The notes beneath the pieces were generated by a model, which worked only from the letters and a program-made list of their open reading frames with translations, was not told the origin of the DNA and did no database searches. Shown here in pieces: positions 26,873 to 38,500 of a DNA stretch of 64,000 nucleotides. Made by a program: the position numbers and the translations under genes. Position 1 is the stretch's first letter. Each line of letters begins with the position of its first letter. Source of the stretch: Chitinophaga qingshengii (GTDB taxonomy: Bacteria; Bacteroidota; Bacteroidia; Chitinophagales; Chitinophagaceae); NCBI RefSeq assembly GCF_014529935.1, contig NZ_JACVFC010000001.1, forward strand, positions 744,001 through 808,000. Direction: 5' to 3'.

Positions 26873-29800
26873 TTAGAAGGAGAATTCTATTTCTTTATCA
26901 TCTTTATTTTCCCGCAGGCTGTTTAGCGTAACGGACAACTGCAGATCGGAGAGCAACAGGTGCCCGCCCTCCTCCACCGCATGCGCGAGTTGAAGCAGGT
27001 AGCCAATAAACTGCCTGACGGCGTGCTCATCAAAGAGCTGAGTACTGTATTCAAAAGCCAGCAGTAGTTTTTCTTCATACGCGAGACAGTGCAGGGTTAG
27101 GTCAAACTTTGCGTGCCTGTTCCCTATATGCAGCGGTTGCATATCCGGCAGGTGGTCAATATTTTCCTCTTCGGCGGCTTCGTTATACGAGAAAGTCACA
27201 TCGAAGAGTGCATTCCTATTCTTCGCGCCGGCATGTTCCAGTTTGTATACCAACTCCTCTATCGGGTACTGCTGATTGGCCAAAGCTTGCTGCAGGCGGT
27301 GATTCACCTCTACCATAAAAGCCGACAGGCTTTTATGCGCCGCCGGATAACTCCGCAGTGCGATCGTATTAACAAAACAACCAACGACTGGCTCCATTTC
27401 CACCTGTTGCCGGTCCGATACCGGTATACCCACCACGAGATCTTCCTGGCCGGAGATACGCGCTAACAGGATATTATAAAGGGACAGCACGAGTACAAAC
27501 AACGTAACTCCTTCATGCATCGCCAACCGGCGGAGGCGCTCTGTGAGCAGCGCATCCATTTCAAAAGAGATCGTCTGTCCTTTAAAATCCCGGAGTGCCG
27601 GTCTTTTAAAACTTAGAGGGAGTCGCAGGGGGGTTACAGGAATGCTGAATTCGCTGCACCAAAATTGCTCCTGAGCAGCGAGTGTTTTTGCCCCTTCGGT
27701 GTGTAACCACTCCACATAATCTTTAAAATGAAGTTTCAGAGGCTGAGGTGTGATACCTGCATAAAACCCTGATAAGTCCCTGGCCATCAGCTGATGAGAA
27801 ATCCCATCAGAAATAATGTGATGCGCATCGGCGATCAGCCATGTCTGTTCTCCTGCTGTGATGCAGGTAACACTTATTAATGGGGCCCGGCTTAAATCGA
27901 AGGGGCGTATGGTATGCTGCAATAACTTATGGATGTCTTTACCATCGGCGACCTCCAGTAACTGCAGGTTAAAGTCTACCGAGGCATGTATCTGCTGGTA
28001 CAGTTCTCCGTTTATGACCTCAAAAGAAGTACGCAATGCTTCATGTCTTTCTATCAGGCGGCGAAAAGCAGTTTCCAGTTGCGGTATATCCACCCCACCA
28101 CGCAGCGCATAGGCTTGTGTCATATTATACGTGGTAGTAGTTGGCTGCAGCTGCTGGAGGCTGTATAGCTTACGTTGTGCAGAGGTAGTATGGTAATATA
28201 ACTTACGCACAGCCGGCATCATCCCGGTTACAGGTATCCCTCCGCGCTCCTCCACCAATGCTGCTATCTTCTTCAAGGTTCGTACCCGGAGAATATCTAC
28301 CAGCGAAATCCTGACCTTAAAAATGCCCGAAATCCTCGATGCCATCTGGATCGCTTTGAGTGACTGCCCGCCAAGTGAAAAAAAATCATCATCTCTGCTG
28401 ATGCGGGAACTGTTGTCTTTCAGTAATTCGTCCCATATCTGCGCAACACGTTCTTCTATACGCCCACAAGGCGATTCATAACCTGCATTCCTCTCCCTGT
28501 TCAGCAACAGCCGGCTGCTATCAGGCAAACCTTTGTGTGTAAGCGGGATTTCAGCTACTACTATAAATGCGGATGGAATCATAAAGGGAGGTAACTGCTG
28601 TACGGCCATATTTTCCCAGGTGGTATGCATTACATGGGGATCATCATTACTGAGTACAAAGGCAAGGAGCGCTTCCGGCTGACGGGGATCTTTACAGAGT
28701 ACCACCTCTTTCACGCCAGGGAAATTGCGTATAGTATTTTCTGCTTCGTTGACGGAATAACGATACCTTCCAGTCGTTACAGGCGCCTCATTGCCTATAT
28801 AAAGAAACAGGCTGCCATCCTGATAATAGCCTCTATCAACCGAAATAAAGTAGCGATTTGCTCCTGTTCCCTTAAAAGTCGCCGCCGTCTGTTGCGGCGT
28901 GTTAATATATCCTATGGCCAGTCCGTCCCCGCTGAAATAAATATTTCCTTTCAGGCCCACAGGCATTTCCATACAACAGGTATCACGTACCGTTACATGC
29001 TCCTGTAAGGGACAATTGAAGGGCAATCCGGCTCCCGTACCTGCTTTGAACATCGTAACAATACCTGGTGCTTCAGCAATGCTGTATTCATGTAATATTT
29101 CAGTTGTATTGCCGGCAGATAGCTGCAAGGCTGGCCCGGCCCGTTGCGGTATATTTCCCAGGGTAATAATGCGGCGAGGTAACCCGTCTTGCGGCAGTTG
29201 CCTGTACAATAACGCCAGTTGCGCCCCTGTTATCCTGATCAGGTCTGGTTTACAACTGGTAAGCAATTCGATAAATGCCGTATCTGCATACCCTTTCCGC
29301 GAAAGAATAAGTGTCCGACCGCCTGTTAGTACAGGTAATAAGGTGGTGATGCCTAAATAACAGGCAGGCGTTACTGCCAATGCTACTTTTTGTATGCCTG
29401 CATAATAAGTTGTCATAACATGACTGCTATGTAGCAGCAAAGCATATTGAGAGATCAGCACCATGTCTCCCAGGGATGAGTATAACGCACATGCAGCCCG
29501 TTGCAGGCTACTTTCATTGACCGGGATAAAGGTATTGCCCGATGCAATGCCCTCAGACCATATAACGGGGATATTTATTTCGAGCCTGTCTGCCAGATTG
29601 CGATCTGCCACGAGGTATTGTGGCGAAGCGTCACGAATAGCAGCCTGTTGTCTGGCCAGGGTGTCGTATCCGTCTAATGGCACAAAGGCATGTCCAGCCA
29701 TCATAATACCGATGCAAGCGATAATAGTCGTAACATCATCTTCCAACAACACAGCTACCAGCGTATTTTCCGGCATGCTCAAGCGTTGAATATGGGCCGC

Positions 29801-30703
29801 TATATGGCGACTTTTTTCAACCAGTGTTTTATAGGTAATCTGTCGCTCCTCACAAACAATGGCTATTGCATCCGGTGCTTTCTCCGCATATGCGGTAATG
29901 AGTGAGGGAATATCTGTATGCAATGCCGTATTCTCCGGACAAACTTTTTCTTTCTTTTCGTTCCACGGCAGGGTAGCCAATGGGCTTCCGGTTTCAAAGA
30001 GCACATTTTTTTGCAGCTGAAGGAATGCGGTGACCAACGATTGAATGGTAGCTGGCTCATATAACCGGCTGTTAAAACGCAACGTCATCGCTACACCTTC
30101 AGGCGTCACTTCAAAAGTAAAAGACAGCTGGTGAGGCAAATATTGAACATACCAGGCAGGTTGTAATCCCTGTATGATCACTGAAATATCAAAAAGGGAG
30201 CAAGGTTCTCCCATGGCGGCCGGCCGCTGTAAATCATCTGCCAGCACCTCCAATGGATAATTCTGATGTGCCATTCCTGCGAGCAGGCGATCTTTCACCC
30301 GCTCTGCCAGGTCCTGGAAAGTCATGTCCGGCCTTAGGTGGACACGCAGCGGGAAGCACGTATTAATCAGGTTGTCCCGATTCTGCTGGTAAATAGGTAC
30401 CCCCAGCACGACCTCATCATATCCGCCATATCTAAAAAGCAGCAGGCATACCAGTGACAACGCATATACCTGCAATGCTTCTTCTGACGAATAGCTGAGC
30501 CACAACAATCGTTCAGATACTTCTTTCCCGAGCGAGCACTTATAATCCTGATACAGGGGTTCCTCTCCGCTGACAGGGAAGTAATCATAAGGGAAACAGC
30601 ATTTCTGAGGTAACGCATTCATTTCCTGCAACCAGTAGTCCTTTTCTGTTGTACTACGGGCAGCGGCAGCAAACAAAGCTTCCCTGCTTCTTAAATTCAT
30701 CAT
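26873..30703 (-). CDS. NRPS G: half C-degenerate A-PCP-C
   Basis: This 1276-residue protein starts with a C-terminal condensation lobe only (about 1-235: LGVPIYQQ, INTCFPLRV, HQNYPLEVL). Residues about 262-740 keep the length and order of an A domain, but the motifs are gone. The P-loop YTSGSTGxPKG reads LYSSLGDMVLIS; the FDxS specificity motif is absent (ALAVTPACYLG); NxYGPTE reads LHEYSIAEA; TGD reads SVDRG; GRxDxQVKIRG reads GNEAPVTTGRY; and the catalytic Lys of NGKxDR is lost (HKGLPDSS). It should not form aminoacyl adenylates. The PCP looks normal (Ser781 in FFSLGGQSLKA), and a full C domain follows with HHIISDG at 961-967. The frame is intact and codon use looks like its neighbours, so this is a translated protein with a dead domain, not a pseudogene. 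The PCP must be loaded in trans or skipped. Confidence 0.92.
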   Translation of the reverse strand: MMNLRSREALFAAAARSTTEKDYWLQEMNALPQKCCFPYDYFPVSGEEPLYQDYKCSLGKEVSERLLWLSYSSEEALQVYALSLVCLLLFRYGGYDEVVLGVPIYQQNRDNLINTCFPLRVHLRPDMTFQDLAERVKDRLLAGMAHQNYPLEVLADDLQRPAAMGEPCSLFDISVIIQGLQPAWYVQYLPHQLSFTFEVTPEGVAMTLRFNSRLYEPATIQSLVTAFLQLQKNVLFETGSPLATLPWNEKKEKVCPENTALHTDIPSLITAYAEKAPDAIAIVCEERQITYKTLVEKSRHIAAHIQRLSMPENTLVAVLLEDDVTTIIACIGIMMAGHAFVPLDGYDTLARQQAAIRDASPQYLVADRNLADRLEINIPVIWSEGIASGNTFIPVNESSLQRAACALYSSLGDMVLISQYALLLHSSHVMTTYYAGIQKVALAVTPACYLGITTLLPVLTGGRTLILSRKGYADTAFIELLTSCKPDLIRITGAQLALLYRQLPQDGLPRRIITLGNIPQRAGPALQLSAGNTTEILHEYSIAEAPGIVTMFKAGTGAGLPFNCPLQEHVTVRDTCCMEMPVGLKGNIYFSGDGLAIGYINTPQQTAATFKGTGANRYFISVDRGYYQDGSLFLYIGNEAPVTTGRYRYSVNEAENTIRNFPGVKEVVLCKDPRQPEALLAFVLSNDDPHVMHTTWENMAVQQLPPFMIPSAFIVVAEIPLTHKGLPDSSRLLLNRERNAGYESPCGRIEERVAQIWDELLKDNSSRISRDDDFFSLGGQSLKAIQMASRISGIFKVRISLVDILRVRTLKKIAALVEERGGIPVTGMMPAVRKLYYHTTSAQRKLYSLQQLQPTTTTYNMTQAYALRGGVDIPQLETAFRRLIERHEALRTSFEVINGELYQQIHASVDFNLQLLEVADGKDIHKLLQHTIRPFDLSRAPLISVTCITAGEQTWLIADAHHIISDGISHQLMARDLSGFYAGITPQPLKLHFKDYVEWLHTEGAKTLAAQEQFWCSEFSIPVTPLRLPLSFKRPALRDFKGQTISFEMDALLTERLRRLAMHEGVTLFVLVLSLYNILLARISGQEDLVVGIPVSDRQQVEMEPVVGCFVNTIALRSYPAAHKSLSAFMVEVNHRLQQALANQQYPIEELVYKLEHAGAKNRNALFDVTFSYNEAAEEENIDHLPDMQPLHIGNRHAKFDLTLHCLAYEEKLLLAFEYSTQLFDEHAVRQFIGYLLQLAHAVEEGGHLLLSDLQLSVTLNSLRENKDDKEIEFSF

Positions 30704-30727
30704 CAGCGAAATCGGGTTATTAGTTAT

Positions 30728-33700
30728 TTAAAAGCGCAGTTTAATGTCCTGTATACCTGTATCAGCGTGAGAAAGTGCAGATGAAAATTCAAATTGGCCT
30801 ACAGGCATTTCCGGATGTTTGCAAATACAATCAGCCAGTATCTTCAGGTAGTCTATAAAACGCCACGCCGTATCTTCTTTGAAAACGGTATTATTATACT
30901 GTAATATAATTTTAATTTCATCCGGCCTGTCTATCATTGTGAGACTAAGGTCGAACTGTGTGCTGTTATCCGAAGCGTGCACATTATCGAAAGTCAGTTC
31001 CTGATTACCTTTTGCAGCTACCTGGGTATCCTGTTGCTGCACGGCAAACCAGACGGAGAAAAGCGGGTTGGGACGGTTCTTGTCATAGAATGGCGCCACC
31101 GCTTCTACCAGTTGCTCAAACTGATAATCCTGATTCTCAAATCCTTTTAGCAGCAACTGTTTTACTTCACGGAGATAGCTTTCAAATGTTTTCTGATTTT
31201 CGGGGCGGGTCCTGATAGCGAGGGTATTTACGAAGGCACCCATGATCATCTCCAGGTCGGGATGGCGTCGCCCCAATAACGGAGTGCCGATTACAATATC
31301 CTGCTGACGCGACAATTTGGACAACAGGATACTATACAGCGTGAAGGTTAACGCAAAAAAAGTAACGTTTTCCTTTTCCATTAGCTTCCTTAATTCGGCA
31401 GACCGCTGCACGCTAAATTCTCCCTGTACAACACTGCCTCTGCCAGCAACCCGCCGGGAAGGCGGATAATCGCCTTCCAGTGACAATACCGGAATCTCCC
31501 CGCTGAACTGGGCAAGCCAATACTGTTCCTGATTACGTAATTTCTGTTGTTGTTTTTCGCCGTTTTCCCAAACAGCGAAATCTTTATACTGTATTCGCAG
31601 GGGGGGCAGCGTTTTTCCCTCATACAAGGCTACCAGGTCTTTCAGGAATACCTGGAAGGAAAAGCCATCGGAAATAATATGATGCATATCAACCAGCAGT
31701 AAATGCCTGTTTGCAGCGTATTTTACCAGGTCTACACGCATCAGCGGCGCGACAGTAAGATCAAAAGGCCTGATGAACGCTGCGGTACGGACTTGTATAT
31801 CAGCCGCTACCTGCTCCGGCAATAGGGTCGACATATCCTGCCAACCTATTGTGAGCGTACTGCCGGTAACAATTTTCTGAGCTGGCTGGCCTGCAACTTC
31901 AAAACAGGTGCGTAACGATTCATGGCGGTTTGTCAGTTTTCCAAAAGCCTGCTTCAGCCTGTCAACGTCAAGTGGACCATTGATCTCCACAAAGAAAGGC
32001 AGGTTATAGCTGGTATTTTCTTCCTGAACATAATGCGCGGTAAGAAAACGCCGCTGAGCGCCGGATAACGGATGTGAAGCCTGGGCAGGAGCAATGGGAA
32101 TCAGTAGTTCATCTTTATCGGCCCGGGCGTCCATAGCTGTTGCCAGCTCCTTGATGGTAGGATATTTAAAGATATCCGTAAGCGTAGCTTTCACCTGCAG
32201 CTGGTGATGAATACGGGAGGCTACCTGGATGGCTTTTACTGAATTACCACCGATGGTAAAGAAACTATCATTGGGACCAAACCCATCTTTTTTCAGCACG
32301 TTTTCCCAGATGGCCCTGATCTTTCTTCCTGTAAGACCAATCTCCCCCCATTCATCTTCATTGCGAACCACCTGCAATCCCTTCATTGCAGTCAATCCCC
32401 GAAGGTCCGTTTTCCCATTGGACATCAGTGGCAAATCTGCTACCCATATATAATCTGCCGGAAGCATATATGGAGGCAGGCTCTTTTCCAACCGGCTTCT
32501 CAATATATCAGTAACCGCTATTGGCCCTTTACCTTTAAGACTTGTCCGCCAAGCGTCCATATCAAACCTCAGCGGCATATAACCTTCCATCACCGGGCGA
32601 ACTGCATACACATTATACAATCCCGTATTTTCATAACCGGTATCCTGGGTCACTTCATAACTGAAACCTTTCTCCTGTAACAGGGCAGTGATCTTAAGCA
32701 ACCTGTCATCTATATCATGCACTTCGATGATGATCTGACGAATAATGGCCCAGTCGCTATCTCCTATTCCAAGCAGTACATCCCACTCGCCTTTTTCCAC
32801 ATCTATTTTCAGCAGATCTATTACTGTCAGCTGGTTAGCAACGATAATATCCCTTATGGTGGTAATATTACAGGTTACTTCCACCATTTCCAGGCGCTGT
32901 TTTAACAGCTGACTTGTTTCTTCTTCACTTAATTGATGTCCGCCTTTGTTCAGGATAATCTGCCGCAACAGGTTTCCATCTTCCTCCGCTTTGGCAAAGC
33001 GTCCGGACATGGCCGGGCTTTCCGGATAGTAAGTGAATCCGGCAGCGCCGTTTTCGTTCGCTACACCGATATTAAACAGTTGAGCGCTGATTCCATACAG
33101 GGCCATATTTTTTTTCAACACCCCGAAAATCTGCGGAACAGGTTCAAAGGCATATATCTGCGCCGCTGTACGCAACTGTGTAACGAATATGCTGAAGATA
33201 CCAATATTAGCACCGACGTCCAGTATCACCGGCCGCTGTGGTAAACGCAACTGTTTACACCATGCTGCCTGCCCTCCAAAAACCTCCTCGTATACTTCCC
33301 CCGCATCTTTACGGCTGGCGGCAAAAAGGGATATTTTATCAGGCAGCTCTACAAAGCCTCCCTGTTCTCCTATTTGCAACAGGCGGCTCAGCAGCAAAGC
33401 TTCTCGCTCGTCCGGCACTACGTATGCGGTCAGCTGCCTGTCTTCTTCCTGACCATTTGCGGTGACACAAGCGGCGCGGATAAACGATGCCTGTGTGATC
33501 TGTGAGACTATTTCAGCCGGTTCAATCCTGTAACCATTAATTTTTACCTGTTCATCCAGTCGGCCAAGAAACAGGATATTACCGTCGTTCATCCACCGGG
33601 CCTTATCTCCGGAGCGGTACATCATTTTTCCAGCCCTGAACGGGTCCGGCAAGAACCTATCCAGCGTCAGTTCTTTCTTCCCCTGATATCCCCGGGAAAC

Positions 33701-35575
33701 ACCTTCTCCACCGATATAAATTTCACCGGCAATACCGGGAGGCTGCACATTCAGATGTTCATCAAGAATATATATGCATTGATTGGCCAGCGGGCGGCCA
33801 ATCGGCAATACTGCTGCAGGTGGTATCCGATCGGGGATTACGTCATAAACAGTGGCATCCACACAGGCCTCTGTAGGTCCATACAGATTACTCAGTTGCA
33901 AACCGGAAGAAGCTGTATATTCCAGAAATGCCTTCGCGAGCGTTGCCGGAAATGCCTCACCCGCAATAATCATCTGACGCAGACCAGGCATTTGATTACC
34001 TCCCCGGAGGCTTTCCAACAGCAGCCGGATATGTGCAGGTGTTCCATCAGAAACACTGATGCGATGCTCCCGGTAAAAAGCAATGATATTATCTCCCTTT
34101 GTCCTGTCTTCCTCCGACACAATGTATAAAGCGTGGCCTGATAAAAGGCTGCAGAAAATCTGCTGCACCGAAGCATCAAATTCAAAGGGCGCCAGCTGAC
34201 AGATATTCAATGGTTCTGGCGCCAACCTGTCGTAAATGGCAACCGTTAACCCATGAACCAGGTTCACCACATTCCTGTGAGACACCATTACTCCCTTGGG
34301 CATCCCTGTAGAGCCACTGGTATAGATAATATAAGCCAGGTCATCTCCATCCGCAACCACCTTGTTTAATGGCGCCAATGCAGCTTCCTTGTAATCGCCG
34401 ATCATCACTACCTGTTTCCTTTCCGGTACTTTGTCCCTAAACCCAGGTGTAGTAATCACCGCCGCCGGGGAGCTATCCTCCAGGATATATTGGATCCGGT
34501 TTACCGGGTAGGAAGGCGATACCGGTACATATACAGCTCCCGTCTTTAATATACCCAGGATAGCCACTACAAAATCAACCGAAGACTCCAGCAATACGGC
34601 CACGCGGTCCTGCCAACCAACATGTTTCGCCTGTAGATAGGCAGCGAGTTTATTGGTTTCCTGTTCCAGCTGTTCATAAGTCATCGTAGCACCTTTACAG
34701 CTAACCGCTATCCTTTCAGGGAAACGGATGGATTGCTGATTGAACAGTGCTGCAAGATGGCATGGTCCTTCCACCCGCCTGACTACAGGATTCACTTTTC
34801 TGATCCACGCCAGCATATCATCATTGTCTGCCAGGGTCAGCGCGGATATATCCTGATCGGGATGCTGCAGAGCCATATGCAGCAAATGTTTGTAATAAGC
34901 GCCCAGCTGTGTCATTGTTTCAGCCTGGTAGCTGTTTGGATCATAGTGTATCTGTAAACTAACCGGCGTGCCGGTTGTTGGCACACTAAATCCGAACATT
35001 ATGCGGTGGGGAATATGTTGGAGGCTGACCGATTGTTGCAGAGGTTCCAGCGCCAACGAAATATCAAAAAGCGGGAAAAGTGCGTCCGTATTATTTTTAC
35101 TGTAATCGCCTGCCAGTATCTCAACAGGAAAATTCTGGTGATTGATCGCCTCCTGCATAGTATGTTGTGTTTTCCTGAGCAGTTCCCTAAAAGAGCAGGC
35201 TCCATCGAATACAAACATAACCGGCAGAACGGTATTCAGATAGTCGCCTGCCGGCTCCTGGCGATAGATCGGTGTTCCCAGGAGGAATATATCCCGGCGA
35301 TTATATTTTTGCATCAGCAACCCCAGGCCGGACATTAATATTATGTGGAGCCTGGCAGGCGAAGTGTGGCTGAAAGTAGCCAGCAACGATATCAGTTCAT
35401 CCGGCAAGGCTATCTGTACGCAAGCGCTTCGTGTTGCATCCGTATTACTGATACTATCTACCGGAATACTACTGTATTCCCAGTTACCAGAGAGAGCGTC
35501 CTTCCAGAATTTTTTTTCAGATGTTCGCTCAGCGGCAGCCATAAGCTTTTCTTCTGTAAATTCGTAGTTTGTCAT
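30728..35575 (-). CDS. NRPS F: half C-A with embedded FkbM methyltransferase-PCP-C
   Basis: This is a 1615-residue protein. Residues 1-240 are a condensation C-lobe alone. The A domain has YTSGSTGMPKG (418-428) and FDASVQQ, with pocket residues read as DAQDIALVD. That loosely resembles Gln-type signatures, but I make no firm call. Between motif A8 (GRLDEQVKINGYRIEPAEI, about 671-689) and A10 (SNGKTDLRG, about 1052) lies an insertion of about 270 residues (722-995) with an FkbM-type methyltransferase fold: VILDVGANIGIFS (783-795) for SAM, AFEPVPQ, and VIDLLKIDVEKGEWDVL. This domain looks intact and probably methylates the activated residue, on O or N. PCP Ser1112 (FFTIGGNSVKA) and a full C domain with HHIISDG (1298-1304) follow. 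Protein B carries the same kind of insertion in eroded form and the same pocket code. Confidence 0.92.
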   Translation of the reverse strand: MTNYEFTEEKLMAAAERTSEKKFWKDALSGNWEYSSIPVDSISNTDATRSACVQIALPDELISLLATFSHTSPARLHIILMSGLGLLMQKYNRRDIFLLGTPIYRQEPAGDYLNTVLPVMFVFDGACSFRELLRKTQHTMQEAINHQNFPVEILAGDYSKNNTDALFPLFDISLALEPLQQSVSLQHIPHRIMFGFSVPTTGTPVSLQIHYDPNSYQAETMTQLGAYYKHLLHMALQHPDQDISALTLADNDDMLAWIRKVNPVVRRVEGPCHLAALFNQQSIRFPERIAVSCKGATMTYEQLEQETNKLAAYLQAKHVGWQDRVAVLLESSVDFVVAILGILKTGAVYVPVSPSYPVNRIQYILEDSSPAAVITTPGFRDKVPERKQVVMIGDYKEAALAPLNKVVADGDDLAYIIYTSGSTGMPKGVMVSHRNVVNLVHGLTVAIYDRLAPEPLNICQLAPFEFDASVQQIFCSLLSGHALYIVSEEDRTKGDNIIAFYREHRISVSDGTPAHIRLLLESLRGGNQMPGLRQMIIAGEAFPATLAKAFLEYTASSGLQLSNLYGPTEACVDATVYDVIPDRIPPAAVLPIGRPLANQCIYILDEHLNVQPPGIAGEIYIGGEGVSRGYQGKKELTLDRFLPDPFRAGKMMYRSGDKARWMNDGNILFLGRLDEQVKINGYRIEPAEIVSQITQASFIRAACVTANGQEEDRQLTAYVVPDEREALLLSRLLQIGEQGGFVELPDKISLFAASRKDAGEVYEEVFGGQAAWCKQLRLPQRPVILDVGANIGIFSIFVTQLRTAAQIYAFEPVPQIFGVLKKNMALYGISAQLFNIGVANENGAAGFTYYPESPAMSGRFAKAEEDGNLLRQIILNKGGHQLSEEETSQLLKQRLEMVEVTCNITTIRDIIVANQLTVIDLLKIDVEKGEWDVLLGIGDSDWAIIRQIIIEVHDIDDRLLKITALLQEKGFSYEVTQDTGYENTGLYNVYAVRPVMEGYMPLRFDMDAWRTSLKGKGPIAVTDILRSRLEKSLPPYMLPADYIWVADLPLMSNGKTDLRGLTAMKGLQVVRNEDEWGEIGLTGRKIRAIWENVLKKDGFGPNDSFFTIGGNSVKAIQVASRIHHQLQVKATLTDIFKYPTIKELATAMDARADKDELLIPIAPAQASHPLSGAQRRFLTAHYVQEENTSYNLPFFVEINGPLDVDRLKQAFGKLTNRHESLRTCFEVAGQPAQKIVTGSTLTIGWQDMSTLLPEQVAADIQVRTAAFIRPFDLTVAPLMRVDLVKYAANRHLLLVDMHHIISDGFSFQVFLKDLVALYEGKTLPPLRIQYKDFAVWENGEKQQQKLRNQEQYWLAQFSGEIPVLSLEGDYPPSRRVAGRGSVVQGEFSVQRSAELRKLMEKENVTFFALTFTLYSILLSKLSRQQDIVIGTPLLGRRHPDLEMIMGAFVNTLAIRTRPENQKTFESYLREVKQLLLKGFENQDYQFEQLVEAVAPFYDKNRPNPLFSVWFAVQQQDTQVAAKGNQELTFDNVHASDNSTQFDLSLTMIDRPDEIKIILQYNNTVFKEDTAWRFIDYLKILADCICKHPEMPVGQFEFSSALSHADTGIQDIKLRF

Positions 35576-35586
35576 AAAGTCTTTTT

Positions 35587-38500
35587 TTACCAGGATAGAT
35601 TGGGATCGGAATCAATAATGATGGCTTCAGCAAGCCTGAAAGTTTGTCCAATATGCAGTTGTTCAAAGGTTAAACCATGCCGGTGGCATAACTGGTCGGC
35701 AATGGATATAAAATATTCGGAGAATTTACTAATGGTAGATGGCAGCAGGCGTTGTGTATCATACTGGAACACAAAATCAAAACCACCATTGTTTTCACCC
35801 GCCGCGAGTACCAGGTCGCAGATCGCGTGTGCCGGCTGATAAGGAGCGGGCGACATGCCGGCAAATGGCAGATCTTCACCGGTTTCCCCGGGAGTTGAAG
35901 GCAGCTGAAGCGTAAACATCGCTGTATAATCCCGCGCGTACTCCATGTTACCGGCACTAATCAGTTCATCTACCACAGCATCAATGTCTTCATCCTGGTA
36001 TTGTAATGCCTGTAGTATATTATCATGGAACAACTGTAACCATTCTGTCAGGGGAACCTGGCTGGCAACCGGTAAGCGCACCGGTAGGGTGTTCACAAAC
36101 AAGCCCACTACCGATTGCAGTTGCCAGTGGGGCCTTCCGGCCACCACTGCTCCGCTTACAACATCCAGCGAACCTGTTAGTTTAGCCAGCAAAATATGGT
36201 ACATGCCAAGCAACAAGCTGAACTGGGAACAGCCCAGTGCAGACATTAACCTCCGCACACCAGCGCTCTGTTGTTCAGTGAAGCGAAAAGAATACATTCC
36301 ACTGCTACGGGAAGCGCCCATCGCAGCCTTATCCCATGGAAGCTCAAGCCCGAAGGTTGCATTAGTCAGCTTCCTGGTCCAATAGTCCTTACTGTCGCCG
36401 GCATGCAACAACTGGGCTTTCCAAACTGCATAGTCCTTATACTGTAAAGACAGCGCCGGCAAGGTGCGTCCTGCTGCCAATGCTGCGAACTCCGCAGCCA
36501 GTATATCTTGCGAAATGCCATCAGAAATGATATGATGCATATCAATGATCATCAATGGGTTTTCATGACCGCTGTTGATCCAGCCTATCCTGAACAGCGG
36601 TGCCACTTCCAGCTGGAAAGGTTGTACAAACTGCCGGATCAGCGATTCCGTATCCTCTCCACGTCGTTCAATATGCCTGATTTGCGGGCTTATGTTTTCG
36701 TGTACCACTAAGCGGGGACTATCACCTATCATTTCAAAAGATGTCCGGAGACTTTCGTGCCGGCGCACCAGCGTACTGAAGATTTTTTGCAGGTCTTCCT
36801 GTTTTATGCCATTGTCTATGCTAAACACACGTGTAATATGATAACCCGTATGTGCAGGGTTCCGCTGATGCAACACAAAAAGCCTTCTTTGTGGTAATGT
36901 CAGCGGATAATTGTTTGCCGGCACAGCAGGCTGAATAACGGTCGGTAATACTCTTTCCGCGTGTCCACTGATATATTCTGCAAGGCTTCTTGCCGTAGGG
37001 GTTGCATAGAGCACTTTCAGCGGCACATGTGCACCAAGTAGCTGCCTTATCTGGCTTACCAGTACCATTGCCGTAAGGGAATGTCCTCCGAGTTCAAAGA
37101 AATTATCATCGATGCCCGGTCTATCTGCTCCCTTATGTAATACCGTAGCCATCATTTCAACAAGCCGGGCCTCCTGTTCGTTACCTGCCGGAGTGCCTGC
37201 TGTTTTGCGTGCCAATTTGGGCATAGGCAAACTGCTTTTGTCCAGCTTGCCGTTGAGCGTAACAGGAAAACCATCCATCTGTATAAAATATTCCGGTATC
37301 ATATATCCCGGAAGATAGGCTGACAGGAAGGTGGCGAGCGTGGTATGGTCCATCGTGACACCAGACGTAAAATAGGCTACCAGTGAGGATTTCCCATCCT
37401 GTAACAAATGTTGTACAAACGTTTCTTTGATTTGTGAATGTTTTCTCAGCACAGCAGCAATTTCCTCCAGCTCGATACGGATACCTCTTATCTTCACCTG
37501 TTCATCCTTCCGTCCAATGTAAGAGAGATTTCCGTCCGGCATATAACGTACAAGGTCGCCCGTCTGGTAGAATACTTCCTGATCATAACCCTCGAACGGC
37601 AACGTGGTAAACACTTCGGCCGTATGCCTGGCATCACCGAGGTAACCACTGCCAACACATATTCCGCCCAGATACAATTCTCCTATAACACCATCGGGCA
37701 ACAGGCACCTGTTTTTGTCCAGCACCAGGCAATGAACATTATCAATTGGCCTCCCGATGGGAATAGCACCCTCCCATCCGGCAGACACTTCATAAAATAC
37801 GGTTCCTATAGATGTTTCACTCGGCCCATAAGCATTCGTGATGCTCACTTCCGGGAATAGCCGGAGGAAACGGTTAATATGAGAAGCACTCATGGCCTCT
37901 CCTCCGATCAGCAACTGGCGTAAGGTGGCCAATTTATGCCGCATGGTATCCTGCTGCGGTTCTATAATATCCACCACTATATTAAATACGGATGGTACAA
38001 AATCTGTTATCGTTACTTTTTCTGCTGCTATCAGGTCGGGTAGCTTTACCGGATCTATTCCCTCCCATTGTGGTAATATAGCAGGAATTCCATTCGTCAG
38101 CGGCCATAACAACTGCCATACTACACTATCAAAAGCCACATTACTGGTTACCAACACCACATCATTCTCGCGAACACCATATCGTTTATTCATGTAGAGG
38201 AACCTGTTCAGGATACCTGCATGATGGTTCACCACCGCCTTGGGTTGTCCCGTAGTTCCGGAAGTATGGATTACAAAAAGCGGGTCGCGTGGAGCTACCT
38301 CTTTCACCAGACCCACGGTTGTTTCCGGGAGTTGTTCCTGGTTACAAACCATACACATTGGCAGTAGTCGTTTGCTATGCTGCAATTGTTTTTCACTTTC
38401 CTCATTCACCATCAACACCCTGCTTCCCAGTCTGTCTACAATAGCGGCAATACGCTCTTCCGGCCATTGTATATCCAGCAATGCAAATGCTCTTCCTGTT

